NCBI GenBank assembly: GCA_003158735.1
Contig: PMLB01000433.1
Location: 14,573-50,501 of the forward strand
Direction: 5' to 3'
Length of the DNA: 35,929 nucleotides
From: Myxococcales bacterium
GTDB taxonomy: Bacteria; Myxococcota_A; Polyangia; Fen-1088
How positions within the stretch are numbered: the first letter of the stretch is position 1; the number at the start of each line of letters is the position of its first letter. This document shows positions 6,682 through 14,571 of the stretch, in pieces. Made by a program: the position numbers and the translations under genes. Under the pieces are notes generated by a model. The model was not told the origin of the DNA. It made no database searches and worked only from the letters and a program-made list of their open reading frames with translations.

Positions 6682-9600
6682 TGATGCGCAGCTACGTGGC
6701 CCTCACCTGGGCCGTTTCCCTGGTGTGGATAGTGGCCTGCGTCAACGTAGACAAGCCCGGCAAGGTCATCACGTGCGAGCAACCCGACAGTGGCTGCACG
6801 GTGGGCGGATGGGACGCCGCCAAGGCCACCCAAGACGCTGACGAGAATGGCGATCTAGATCAAGATCGTGTCGCAGATGCACCTGCTTTCCAGGGCTCCG
6901 AGGTTGGAAGGTCCGATGGCGCACGTGACCGCGGGTTGGACGTGCCGCTGGCTGCCTTCCAGGATGCCGCACAAGACGCTGCTCGCGATGTTACGGGCGA
7001 ACAACCAGTCGGTCTTTGCTGGGGCGCTGGTGGGCCGGTCAAGGCTGGCGTTGTCTGCCGCGCTGCTCTTGGTCCGTGTGATTTGGATGAAGTCTGCGAT
7101 GGCATTCACTCCGAGTGTCCGGACGACAAGTACGCTCCGACCACGACCGTGTGTCGCAAGGCCGCAGGTGACTGCGATATCGCCGAGAGCTGCACTGGTT
7201 CCGACCCGAATTGTCCGGACGACGCTGTCATGACCGTGGGTTCCCTTTGTCGCAAGGCCGCGGGTGCGTGCGACGTTGCCGAGAGCTGTTCGGGAACCGA
7301 CCCCAACTGTCCGGCCGACGGCATGGTCCCGCCCGGGACCACCTGCCGTCCCTCCATTGACTTAAATCGGTGTGATCCGGCCGAGGTTTGCACGGGGACG
7401 AGCATCTCCTGCCCGACCGACATCATATACGCGCGCCCGGCCGCGCCCACAGGGGCACAGGCGGCGGTGGGAACGGTCGCAGGTACTGCCAACATCTCGT
7501 GGACCGCTCCTGCCGGGGGCGCGCCTACCGGATACAACGTCAAGCGCAGCGCCTCGCCCACTTCGGGCTACACAATACTCGGCGCGTCGCCCACGACCAC
7601 CGGCGCTCCTTATGCCGACACCGGTCTTGCCGGCGGCCTGACCTTCTACTACGTCGTGTCTTCCATCAACACCATCGCGAGCTGTGAGTCGGACAACTCT
7701 GCCCCAGCCTCGGTCACGGCGGTCAATCCTTGCACGCCACCGGCCGCGCCCACTGCGACCGCCTCCTCGGCCAACGGCCAGGTCAGTCTCACGTGGCCAG
7801 CCTCGGCGGGCGCCACCTCGTACAGTGTCGGGCGCAGCGTAACGCCCGGGACGGGCTACTCGTCGGCGACCACCGTCACCACGTGTACCGCCACCTGCAG
7901 CTACGAGGACATAAATGTCTCCAGCGCGACGACCTACTACTACGTGGTCACAGCCAGCAATGGAAAGTGCAGTTCCGTAGACTCGGTGGAGGTTTCAGCG
8001 GCACCGAACTGCGCGCCCACGGCTGCTCCGACCAATCTGAAAGCCCAGGCCAACAATGCCTCCGTGGCCCTGTCATGGGACGCCACGCCGGGTGCAGTAT
8101 CCTACCGCATCGAGCGCAGCCTGACCTCAGGTTCAGGCTACGATACGGTTTTCACGTCCAGCACCCCAAGCTTCACGGATGCCACGGTTATCAATGGGAC
8201 CACCTACCACTACGTGGTTGAAGCCAACAACGGTACGTGCCTCTCGGCCGATTCCAACGAAGTGCCTGCCCTCCCAGCCTGTACGCCGCCCTCCGCGCCG
8301 GCCAAACCCACGGCCACAGCAGGCGATGGTCAGGTTACGCTCTCGTGGCCGGCCTCGTCCGGCGGCGCGAGTTCGTATCAGGTCCTGCGCGGCACGGCCA
8401 GCGGTGGTCCGTACCCCGTTGCCGCCTCGTCAACAAGTACGGGCTTCACGGACACGGGGCTTACCGACGGGACAACGTACTACTACGTCGTAGAGTCCTA
8501 CAACGGTTCTTGCTATTCCGCCTCCTCGCCCGAGGCTTCTGCCAAGCCCGTGTGCACGCCCCCGTCGGCCCCGACCAACTTACTCGCAACTCCGGGCGAC
8601 ACCAAGGTCACCCTTTCGTGGACCGCCCCGACGACGGGAACTGTTAAGTCGTATGTTGTCACGCGCACCACAGCCGGCGCCGATGCTCACGCCGACATCC
8701 CGGTTCTGGCCGCGACGACCTATTCCGACTCGTCGCTGGTCAATGGGACGACGTACAACTACGTAGTCAGCGCCAGCAACGGCAGTTGCCTTTCGCTCCC
8801 GTCGACGGTGGTTCCGGCCACGCCGATTCAGGCCTGTGCGCTGACGGCGCCGACAGGCGTGGTCGCCACACCAGGCAACCAGCAGGTGACGATCACCTGG
8901 CCCATTTCCGACGCGGGATCGCTGTCCTATGTCGTCTCGCGCGGCACAGCCTCAGGCGGCCCCTATGGCACCGTGATTCCCAGCCCGAATCCGGCGGGGA
9001 CCATCGACACGGCCGTCAGCAACGGGACGACCTATTACTACGTGGTCACTGTCAGCAATGGCACTTGCACCTCGCCTAATTCGGCCGAGGTTCCTGCCAA
9101 GCCGGTCTGCACGCCCCCGCTCGCGCCCATCAACGTCACGGCCGTCGCAGACCCCAACGATGCCACAAGCGGCAACATCTTTGTCTCGTGGACTCCTGCA
9201 ACCAGTGGTCCCACGCCCACCGGGTACACGCTCTCGCGCGGGACCGGCGCGACGGGACCGTTCACCGCAACGGTCACCAACCAAACTCCTACCAAGTACA
9301 TGGATTCGGGCGCGAATCTCAAACCCAACGGCACGATGTTCTACTATGTGGTCAGCGCCGGCAATGCGGGGGGCACCTGTGTGTCGGGCAACTCCACCCC
9401 AGCTGCGTCTGCCACTTCATGCAGCTCGCCCACAGTTCCTAGCAACGTCACGGCCATAGCGGGGATATCGCGAGTCACGGTATCGTGGTCCCCGTCGAAT
9501 AACGGTCCCACGTCGTATCTAATCAAGCGTGGAACTACCGCCGCCGCAGGGCCATTCGACACGCAGTTTGGCCCAGTGACCGCCAGTCCCTATGTCGACT

Positions 9601-10013
9601 CGAGCGTGACCAACGGCACGACCTATTACTACGTGGTGGTTGCTCGGAATGCCAATGGAGTGTGCAGCTCGGCGAGTTCGGGTGCCGCGTCGACAAAGCC
9701 CCGGAGTTGTACCGTGTGGTCGGGCACTGCGGTGAACGAGGGCCACCCGGGGCCGATCAACTCAACCAACGGAATCTGCTATGTCACCTGCGATACCATC
9801 ACGAATTGGGGTTGCGCGAACATAAATGGCGACCGGACAATCACGATCAATGGTGGTCCCTTGGGTTGCGGGGGCTATCCGATCCCCGCGCCCAAGACAG
9901 CCGGCTACAATGTGATCGACGTGAGCGCCGGCACCTACCCCCAGGCCACAATTTTTTGGGGGGGAACGTGGGTCAACAACTGTTCGATTCCCGCCGGCGG
10001 GCTGGATTTCTAG
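6681..10013 (+). CDS. Modular lipoprotein: Cys-rich repeats, eight FN3 domains, six-Cys tail (copy 2)
   Basis: This 1110-residue paralog of the preceding gene has the same architecture. A signal peptide ends at IVAC. A D/A-rich linker follows, then four CR...CD..E.C.G...CP repeats and eight FN3 domains, each with a TTYYYVV-like strand and paired cysteines. The C-terminal tail has the same six Cys and the GLDF end. The paralogs are closest in the Cys-rich and FN3 cores and less alike in the acidic linker and tail, which may reflect ligand specialisation. ATG 6681 and ATG 6684 are both possible; 6684 aligns with copy 1. It runs convergently into the dsbD-like gene with 27 bp between stops. It is probably surface-anchored; its function is not established. 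Confidence 0.88.
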   Translation: MMRSYVALTWAVSLVWIVACVNVDKPGKVITCEQPDSGCTVGGWDAAKATQDADENGDLDQDRVADAPAFQGSEVGRSDGARDRGLDVPLAAFQDAAQDAARDVTGEQPVGLCWGAGGPVKAGVVCRAALGPCDLDEVCDGIHSECPDDKYAPTTTVCRKAAGDCDIAESCTGSDPNCPDDAVMTVGSLCRKAAGACDVAESCSGTDPNCPADGMVPPGTTCRPSIDLNRCDPAEVCTGTSISCPTDIIYARPAAPTGAQAAVGTVAGTANISWTAPAGGAPTGYNVKRSASPTSGYTILGASPTTTGAPYADTGLAGGLTFYYVVSSINTIASCESDNSAPASVTAVNPCTPPAAPTATASSANGQVSLTWPASAGATSYSVGRSVTPGTGYSSATTVTTCTATCSYEDINVSSATTYYYVVTASNGKCSSVDSVEVSAAPNCAPTAAPTNLKAQANNASVALSWDATPGAVSYRIERSLTSGSGYDTVFTSSTPSFTDATVINGTTYHYVVEANNGTCLSADSNEVPALPACTPPSAPAKPTATAGDGQVTLSWPASSGGASSYQVLRGTASGGPYPVAASSTSTGFTDTGLTDGTTYYYVVESYNGSCYSASSPEASAKPVCTPPSAPTNLLATPGDTKVTLSWTAPTTGTVKSYVVTRTTAGADAHADIPVLAATTYSDSSLVNGTTYNYVVSASNGSCLSLPSTVVPATPIQACALTAPTGVVATPGNQQVTITWPISDAGSLSYVVSRGTASGGPYGTVIPSPNPAGTIDTAVSNGTTYYYVVTVSNGTCTSPNSAEVPAKPVCTPPLAPINVTAVADPNDATSGNIFVSWTPATSGPTPTGYTLSRGTGATGPFTATVTNQTPTKYMDSGANLKPNGTMFYYVVSAGNAGGTCVSGNSTPAASATSCSSPTVPSNVTAIAGISRVTVSWSPSNNGPTSYLIKRGTTAAAGPFDTQFGPVTASPYVDSSVTNGTTYYYVVVARNANGVCSSASSGAASTKPRSCTVWSGTAVNEGHPGPINSTNGICYVTCDTITNWGCANINGDRTITINGGPLGCGGYPIPAPKTAGYNVIDVSAGTYPQATIFWGGTWVNNCSIPAGGLDF

Positions 10014-10040
10014 TCGTAGATTGGGCGCAGCGCGGCGTCG

Positions 10041-11411
10041 CTACCTGGGCTTCGCGGCAGTCGACGCCTCGTTCAGGGCGTTCCGCACCACATGCCAGGA
10101 AACCAGGTTGTCGATGCGACCCACGATCTGGCCGCCAGGGGCCACGAAACGTATCGCCGGTAGGGTGGACACGCCGTATCGATCCTTCAGCGCAGGAAGG
10201 GCATCGTCCTGGTCTTCTCGGGTCAGGTCTATCTTCACCAGGACGAAGTCCTTCAGTAGGTCGGCGACTTCGGGCCGGGCAAACACGCTGACTTCGAATT
10301 CCCGACAGGGCAAGCACCAGTCGGCCGTGAAATCCATCATGATTGGTTTTCCGCTGACCCGGGCATGAGCCAAGCCGGCGGCTTCCGTGGGTAGCCAGGT
10401 CAACGCGATCTTGGGGGTCAGCATAAAGTTGATGGTGGCGAACAGGCCGGCCACGGTCAGCGCGATCCCGACTGTCTTACGCAAGCGAGTGCGCGGAGCC
10501 GCGTGGAACGACAGGTGCACCGCGCCCAGCAGAATCCCCAATCCGACGACAGCAATCGCCACGGCCAAGAAAGCGGGAGAGCGGCCGGTAACCTGGGCCA
10601 GTGGGGGAAAGACGACCCTCAGGTAGTACAGGCCCGCCACGGTGAGCGCGATTCCGAACAGGCTCTTCACCCCATCCATCCACGCGCCCGACTTGGGCAG
10701 GTGAAGCGAAAATCCGGCGATGGCCCAAAAAGGAACGCCGATTCCGGCCGCGTAGGTCGCCAGCAGCAGGAAGCCCCGCACGGCATCGCGCGTGGTTGCG
10801 ACATAGGCGAGAATTCCAGCCAAGGGCGGCCCGGTGCAGGGGGCGGCGATGAGTCCGCCGACCAGGCCCATGAGAAACGCGCCCAGAAAGCCGCGGCCCC
10901 CCACTCGTGCCAGGCGTTGTTGCAGCCCGGGCGGCAGCGCCAGGTCGAAGGCGCCAAACATCGATGTCGCCATGGTGAAGAAGAAGAGCGCGAGGGGCAC
11001 CACCACCCAGGGGTTGGCCAAGAAGGTGCCAAACGCCCTTCCCAGCAGCGCGAAGGCGGTGCCCAGCGTGCCGAACATGGTGGCGATTCCCGCCACGTAC
11101 AGCGTGGCCAGGGCAACCGCATGGATGCGCGGCACCCCGCCTCGACCGCCGAAGACGCCGATGGTGATGGGAATCATCGGGTAGACGCAAGGGGTAAGCG
11201 AGGTGAGGAAGCCCGCCGTGAACGCGAAGAGAAATGCGCTCAGCACTCCGCGGCCGGCAGCGTCGGAGAACGCCTCGGCGTGGGCCGTGCCCGGGGTCAA
11301 GATCGCCGTGGCCAGCAAGACTAGCACGATGGTGGGCACACTGGTCGGCCAGCGGTTGGGGCCGGTGACAAGACGGATGCTCATTCGTGAAATATACAGG
11401 CTCCGAGCCAT
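10041..11411 (-). CDS. dsbD: DsbD-like thiol:disulfide interchange protein without the N-terminal domain
   Basis: This 456-residue protein would carry electrons from cytoplasmic thioredoxin across the inner membrane to periplasmic disulfide isomerases or cytochrome c maturation proteins. After a signal-like segment (to about AHA-45), the DsbD/CcdA-type membrane domain holds the two reactive cysteines in TPCVYP (C75) and APCTGP (C192) among about eight hydrophobic helices. A C-terminal thioredoxin domain has WCLPC (C366, C369) and cis-Pro in STLP (418). The N-terminal immunoglobulin-like domain of E. coli DsbD (565 aa) is missing, as in many shorter homologs. An internal ATG at 11384 is an alternative start with a more compact signal peptide. 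The gene is divergent from the lipoprotein gene at 11434. Adjacent Cys-rich exported paralogs are plausible clients (inference). Confidence 0.9.
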   Translation of the reverse strand: MARSLYISRMSIRLVTGPNRWPTSVPTIVLVLLATAILTPGTAHAEAFSDAAGRGVLSAFLFAFTAGFLTSLTPCVYPMIPITIGVFGGRGGVPRIHAVALATLYVAGIATMFGTLGTAFALLGRAFGTFLANPWVVVPLALFFFTMATSMFGAFDLALPPGLQQRLARVGGRGFLGAFLMGLVGGLIAAPCTGPPLAGILAYVATTRDAVRGFLLLATYAAGIGVPFWAIAGFSLHLPKSGAWMDGVKSLFGIALTVAGLYYLRVVFPPLAQVTGRSPAFLAVAIAVVGLGILLGAVHLSFHAAPRTRLRKTVGIALTVAGLFATINFMLTPKIALTWLPTEAAGLAHARVSGKPIMMDFTADWCLPCREFEVSVFARPEVADLLKDFVLVKIDLTREDQDDALPALKDRYGVSTLPAIRFVAPGGQIVGRIDNLVSWHVVRNALNEASTAAKPR

Positions 11412-11433
11412 CGATCTGATATCTTGCGCATCG

Positions 11434-12420
11434 ATGACTCATCCACGCGGATTCTTGAGCGAAAGCTGGGCACTGGCGTTGGTGGCCGGGATGCTGGCTG
11501 GCTGCGGCGGTAGCTCGACTGGCCCTGCCGCTTCGACGCCGGACGCGGGCGGCGAGGCGGGCAGCGATGCGCCTGCAGCGGCAGAAGTTGGTGTTGATGC
11601 GGGTCCAGCGGCAGAGGCAGGTGGTGACACCGGGGAGGGGAACGTGTGCCCTGCTGGGAGCGTGGGTCTGCCTTCGCTCTGCACCACCAAGTCTGCACTG
11701 CCGTCGGTAACGGATCTGTCAGGCACCTGGGTGCTCGAGACCATCGGGGCCCAGACTGTCACGGCCCCGATCTACCCGAATCCCTTCCACCTCCAGTCCA
11801 TCGGCGTGATCTTGGTCCAGGTCACCCAGACCGGGAGCGACGTCGCCCTTTCCGGCCACTACTGCGACCGGATCCAGAACGACAACTCCAACAACCCGGC
11901 CAAGGTTGTCATTCCGGATGCTTGGCGGTTGACCGAATTCTCGATCCAGCGCAGCGGAAGCTTTGCTGACAATGGTTTGGGCCAGTTGGAACTCGCGCTA
12001 CCCACCGCGATCGAGGTTCCCGGAGCAAATCTGGTCGACCCGGCCTGCGACGCCCTGCCCACGGAGCCCAACGATCCGCGCGTGGTCGACAGCGACGACG
12101 ATGGTTTCCCTGGGATCAGCGTTGGCCTGAAAGGCCTCATCACGGGCGTGCTCAGGTGCGTGCAGAGGCAGTCGACCACGCTTCACGGTGTGGCGGTGGC
12201 CGCGGATCGCATCGAGGGCGGGATGACCTTCGAGTCGGACCAGTCGGTCATCGCGTCCGACCCGGCCAACATCACCACCCTTTATAAGATGTCCAAATCG
12301 AGCGCCGATCCGGCCGTGTGCGCCAGTAGCTTCGTCATGGTCAAGGTGCCCGATGCAGACGCCGGGGCCGTGGATTGTGATTGGGTGCGCACGAACGAGA
12401 GCGCGTTGCTCGGGCTTTGA
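11434..12420 (+). CDS. Putative lipoprotein of unknown function
   Basis: This 328-residue protein starts MTHPRGF and has a clear lipobox, LAGC (Cys24), followed by an Ala/Gly/Asp-rich linker to about residue 68. The mature part (about 85-328) has alternating strands beginning LSGTWVLE, as in lipocalin-like or other beta-barrel folds. It contains an Asp-rich DSDDDGFPG loop that resembles the calcium-binding loops of thrombospondin type-3 or EF-hand-like repeats. Cysteines are scattered (for example in GHYCD, DPACD, LRCV, VDCDW). The frame is open further upstream, but that part overlaps the dsbD gene and lacks a signal, so the start at 11434 is preferred. The gene is divergent from the dsbD-like gene with only 22-49 bp between starts, and its stop is 9 bp from the convergent FadL-like gene. 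No specific function is recognised. Confidence 0.78.
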   Translation: MTHPRGFLSESWALALVAGMLAGCGGSSTGPAASTPDAGGEAGSDAPAAAEVGVDAGPAAEAGGDTGEGNVCPAGSVGLPSLCTTKSALPSVTDLSGTWVLETIGAQTVTAPIYPNPFHLQSIGVILVQVTQTGSDVALSGHYCDRIQNDNSNNPAKVVIPDAWRLTEFSIQRSGSFADNGLGQLELALPTAIEVPGANLVDPACDALPTEPNDPRVVDSDDDGFPGISVGLKGLITGVLRCVQRQSTTLHGVAVAADRIEGGMTFESDQSVIASDPANITTLYKMSKSSADPAVCASSFVMVKVPDADAGAVDCDWVRTNESALLGL

Positions 12421-12429
12421 CAGGCCGTT

Positions 12430-13869
12430 TCAGCGCGCGATGCGCACGCAGAACCCAGCCCCCAACATGTAGCCGTGGCTGTCGAAGCCTGGGTAGCCAG
12501 GATTGTTGGTCTGTAGGCCTTCCCTGCCCGCCGCGGGCAGCCCGGTGCTGATATACGTGGTGTTGTCAGGGAATTCGTCGACAATCCGACTGGGATCCTT
12601 GTTTACGGAACGCGGGACGAACACCGAACCGAAGAGGTAGAAGCCCGCCTCAATCTCGCGTCCCAGCACTTTGATCGGCGATTCGATGCCTGCGCTAGAA
12701 ACTATGCGCGAGTTGTCGACATAGTTGGTGCGGCCCGTCTGATCGGGAACCGGAGACGGCGCATAGCCGAGATCAAAGGAGATGCGCTGCTGGCGCCAGG
12801 CGAAGTTGCCGCCTGCCACAACCGTAACCGTGTTGTGCCAGGCATCCGCCGGGGTTTCACCGTGCCGATCTCGGTACTGCGACCAGCGCTCTCCCACCGC
12901 GACCAGCCCCACCTCCCATGCCGGGCGGCCGCCTTCAACCGGACGCCGGCTGGCCAGACTGGCGCCCAGCCCAATGCGCGTCGGCTCGTTGCCCTGGGTG
13001 AGCGTGTAGACCTGGGGAATATAGTTGGGGCCCGGCACCGGGTACTGGTAGCCCCGCATGCGCACCTGGTTCTGGCCGTTGGTGTCGTTGCTGGTGCCCA
13101 GGTGGGCCGTGGCTGTGAGCACCACACGCGGCGAGGGCCGAAAGACCGCGCCCAGGTAGGGCTTGAACTTGCTGTTGGTGTGGATGTCCGGGTCAAGGTA
13201 CACATTTGATTGGTCGCCCGCGTCGGGCATGTACACCGCCATGTTGGAATGGGTGACAACGGCGATGTCGATGCCCGCGCCCACGGAGAGCCAATCGTTG
13301 AGTTGGCTGCCCAGCGCAAAAGCGAAACTGGTCGCGCTCAAGCGGTCGCCCAGTTGCTCGAAGTGAAGCTGGTTCGAGAAGTACTGTTCCCGCTCGTCGG
13401 CGAAGAATCCCTTTTCGTCCAGGAAGCTGTTGACCGGCAGAAGACTGTAGAAGCCGAAGACCAAGTACTTTCCGGCCAGAGGGCGAACCAAGCCCACGGC
13501 CGCATAGAGCACGTGGTCGTTCTCGTCGGTATTGCTGCGCGGGTTGGCCAAACTGTCGGTTGCCATGCCGACCACCGTCGTGTCGGAAATCGAGGTCGGC
13601 ACATCCGATCCAGGAGGCCGCGTCTTGAGGCGAATCGTCCCGCGCGTGACCAAACCGAAAAAGCCGGCTTCCAGCTTGAAGGTTGCGTCGGGCAGCAGCG
13701 CCGGGTTGAAGTAGGTCGCCCCCGCATTGTGGGAGAAGAGACGCGCCGTGAGGGCGTTGCCACCGGTGGGCGCACCCAGCATCTCCAGCGCACTTGAGGC
13801 GCGGGCCGGCGGGGTCACAAAGAGTAGTGCCGCGAGTGCGGTCAGAACAAAGGCGAAGAAGCGATTCAT
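12430..13869 (-). CDS. FadL/OmpP1-like outer-membrane protein
   Basis: This 479-residue protein has an N-terminal signal peptide (MNRFFAFVLTALAALLFVTPPARA, cut here for description). The mature N-terminus, SSALEMLGAPTGGNALTARL...GATYFNPALL, matches the FadL/TodX pattern in which an N-terminal hatch is followed by a conserved NPA motif. The remainder alternates strands and loops with many aromatic residues and ends FCVRIAR. Family members are 14-stranded barrels that take up long-chain fatty acids or other hydrophobic compounds across the outer membrane; the substrate here is unknown. The reading frame continues 82 residues upstream, but that extension lacks a signal and is not plausible. No strong ribosome site is seen before ATG 13869. 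The gene converges with the lipoprotein gene at 12420. Confidence 0.78.
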   Translation of the reverse strand: MNRFFAFVLTALAALLFVTPPARASSALEMLGAPTGGNALTARLFSHNAGATYFNPALLPDATFKLEAGFFGLVTRGTIRLKTRPPGSDVPTSISDTTVVGMATDSLANPRSNTDENDHVLYAAVGLVRPLAGKYLVFGFYSLLPVNSFLDEKGFFADEREQYFSNQLHFEQLGDRLSATSFAFALGSQLNDWLSVGAGIDIAVVTHSNMAVYMPDAGDQSNVYLDPDIHTNSKFKPYLGAVFRPSPRVVLTATAHLGTSNDTNGQNQVRMRGYQYPVPGPNYIPQVYTLTQGNEPTRIGLGASLASRRPVEGGRPAWEVGLVAVGERWSQYRDRHGETPADAWHNTVTVVAGGNFAWRQQRISFDLGYAPSPVPDQTGRTNYVDNSRIVSSAGIESPIKVLGREIEAGFYLFGSVFVPRSVNKDPSRIVDEFPDNTTYISTGLPAAGREGLQTNNPGYPGFDSHGYMLGAGFCVRIAR

Positions 13870-13961
13870 GGCGCCATAATGCCACGCAACCAGCGACTCA
13901 GGTGGATTGCGTGTGCCGACAGCGAACGCAAGTCTGGGTGCATTTCTTGCAGACTGCTTAC

Positions 13962-14510
13962 CTACGGCGTTTCTTGCTTGTTGCCCGGGACTGCCCCGCA
14001 CACACCCTCGCGAGAAGGAAGCCAAATGATGGACTTGTCCGCGCAGGCGCGGCGGTAGCGGTCGGCAAGCCGCTTGGCCTGCTTGGACGGCCCGTCGAGC
14101 TTGGTGGGCGGACACTTGGGGCGAGTGGCATCGCAGGAATAGGCGCCCCAGCCCTCAGCACCGCCCAGGCCAATCGCAAACACCGTGACCGGGCCGATGC
14201 CGGCCATGGGAATGCCGATCACGTAGGACTTGCCCAGCTCGGAAAACCCGTCGTCGAGCGCGGTGTCCGCGCACTTCTTGGTGTCTTCCGCGCTCACGTC
14301 CTTGGCCGTGGCTTCCAGACCGCCGCGGTCAAGGCACGATGGCACGCCCTGGGCCGGCCAGCTTTCCAGGCCCAAGACCCGATTGAGCGCTACCACGGCA
14401 GCGGCCATCTCCTTTGCGACCGGGGCGGGCAGTTTGGCCACCGGGCCGCCTGCTGCCTGCGCAGCGGCCCACAGCATCCATGCAATCATCACCGGCATGG
14501 GCGCTATCAT
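13962..14510 (-). CDS. Secreted Cys-containing protein of unknown function
   Basis: This 182-residue protein begins with a short hydrophobic segment (MPVMIAWMLWAAAQA) that probably acts as a signal peptide, although it lacks a basic n-region. The body has six cysteines (59, 80, 126, 133, 156, 171), an even number compatible with disulfides, and no recognised domain. A Gly-rich hydrophobic stretch, IGIPMAGIGPVTVFAIGLGG (about 98-117), could be a membrane-associated or buried core. Starts at ATG 14510, 14498 or 14489 are possible, and none has a good Shine-Dalgarno sequence. It lies 61 bp downstream of purL on the same strand and upstream of the FadL-like gene, so cotranscription is possible. 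It could be a conserved family limited to this group, but I cannot confirm that. Confidence 0.6.
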   Translation of the reverse strand: MIAPMPVMIAWMLWAAAQAAGGPVAKLPAPVAKEMAAAVVALNRVLGLESWPAQGVPSCLDRGGLEATAKDVSAEDTKKCADTALDDGFSELGKSYVIGIPMAGIGPVTVFAIGLGGAEGWGAYSCDATRPKCPPTKLDGPSKQAKRLADRYRRACADKSIIWLPSREGVCGAVPGNKQETP

Positions 14511-14571
14511 AGATCAGGATCGGCTGCGGCTTGTCGGGGAATTCTGGGCGACGCTTGGCAGCGCCGGGTGG

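Larger units (their letters stand above)
6572..10160. repeat. Tandem duplication, copy 2
   Basis: This is the second unit of the tandem duplication. It has the same order as copy 1: promoter, leader, FN3 lipoprotein gene, then the 3' end of dsbD in convergent orientation. In this copy dsbD continues intact, so this is probably the ancestral flank and copy 1 carries the broken junction. The left edge is set where similarity to 2934 begins, and the right edge where the dsbD remnant's similarity ends. Confidence 0.85.

Noticed and set aside
11203..11433. 77-residue N-terminal extension of the lipoprotein frame at 11434
   Set aside because: It overlaps the dsbD-like gene and would place the lipobox in the middle of the protein.
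13870..14115. 82-residue N-terminal extension of the FadL-like frame
   Set aside because: It would bury the signal peptide and has no homology-like features; MNRFF at 13869 is the natural start.
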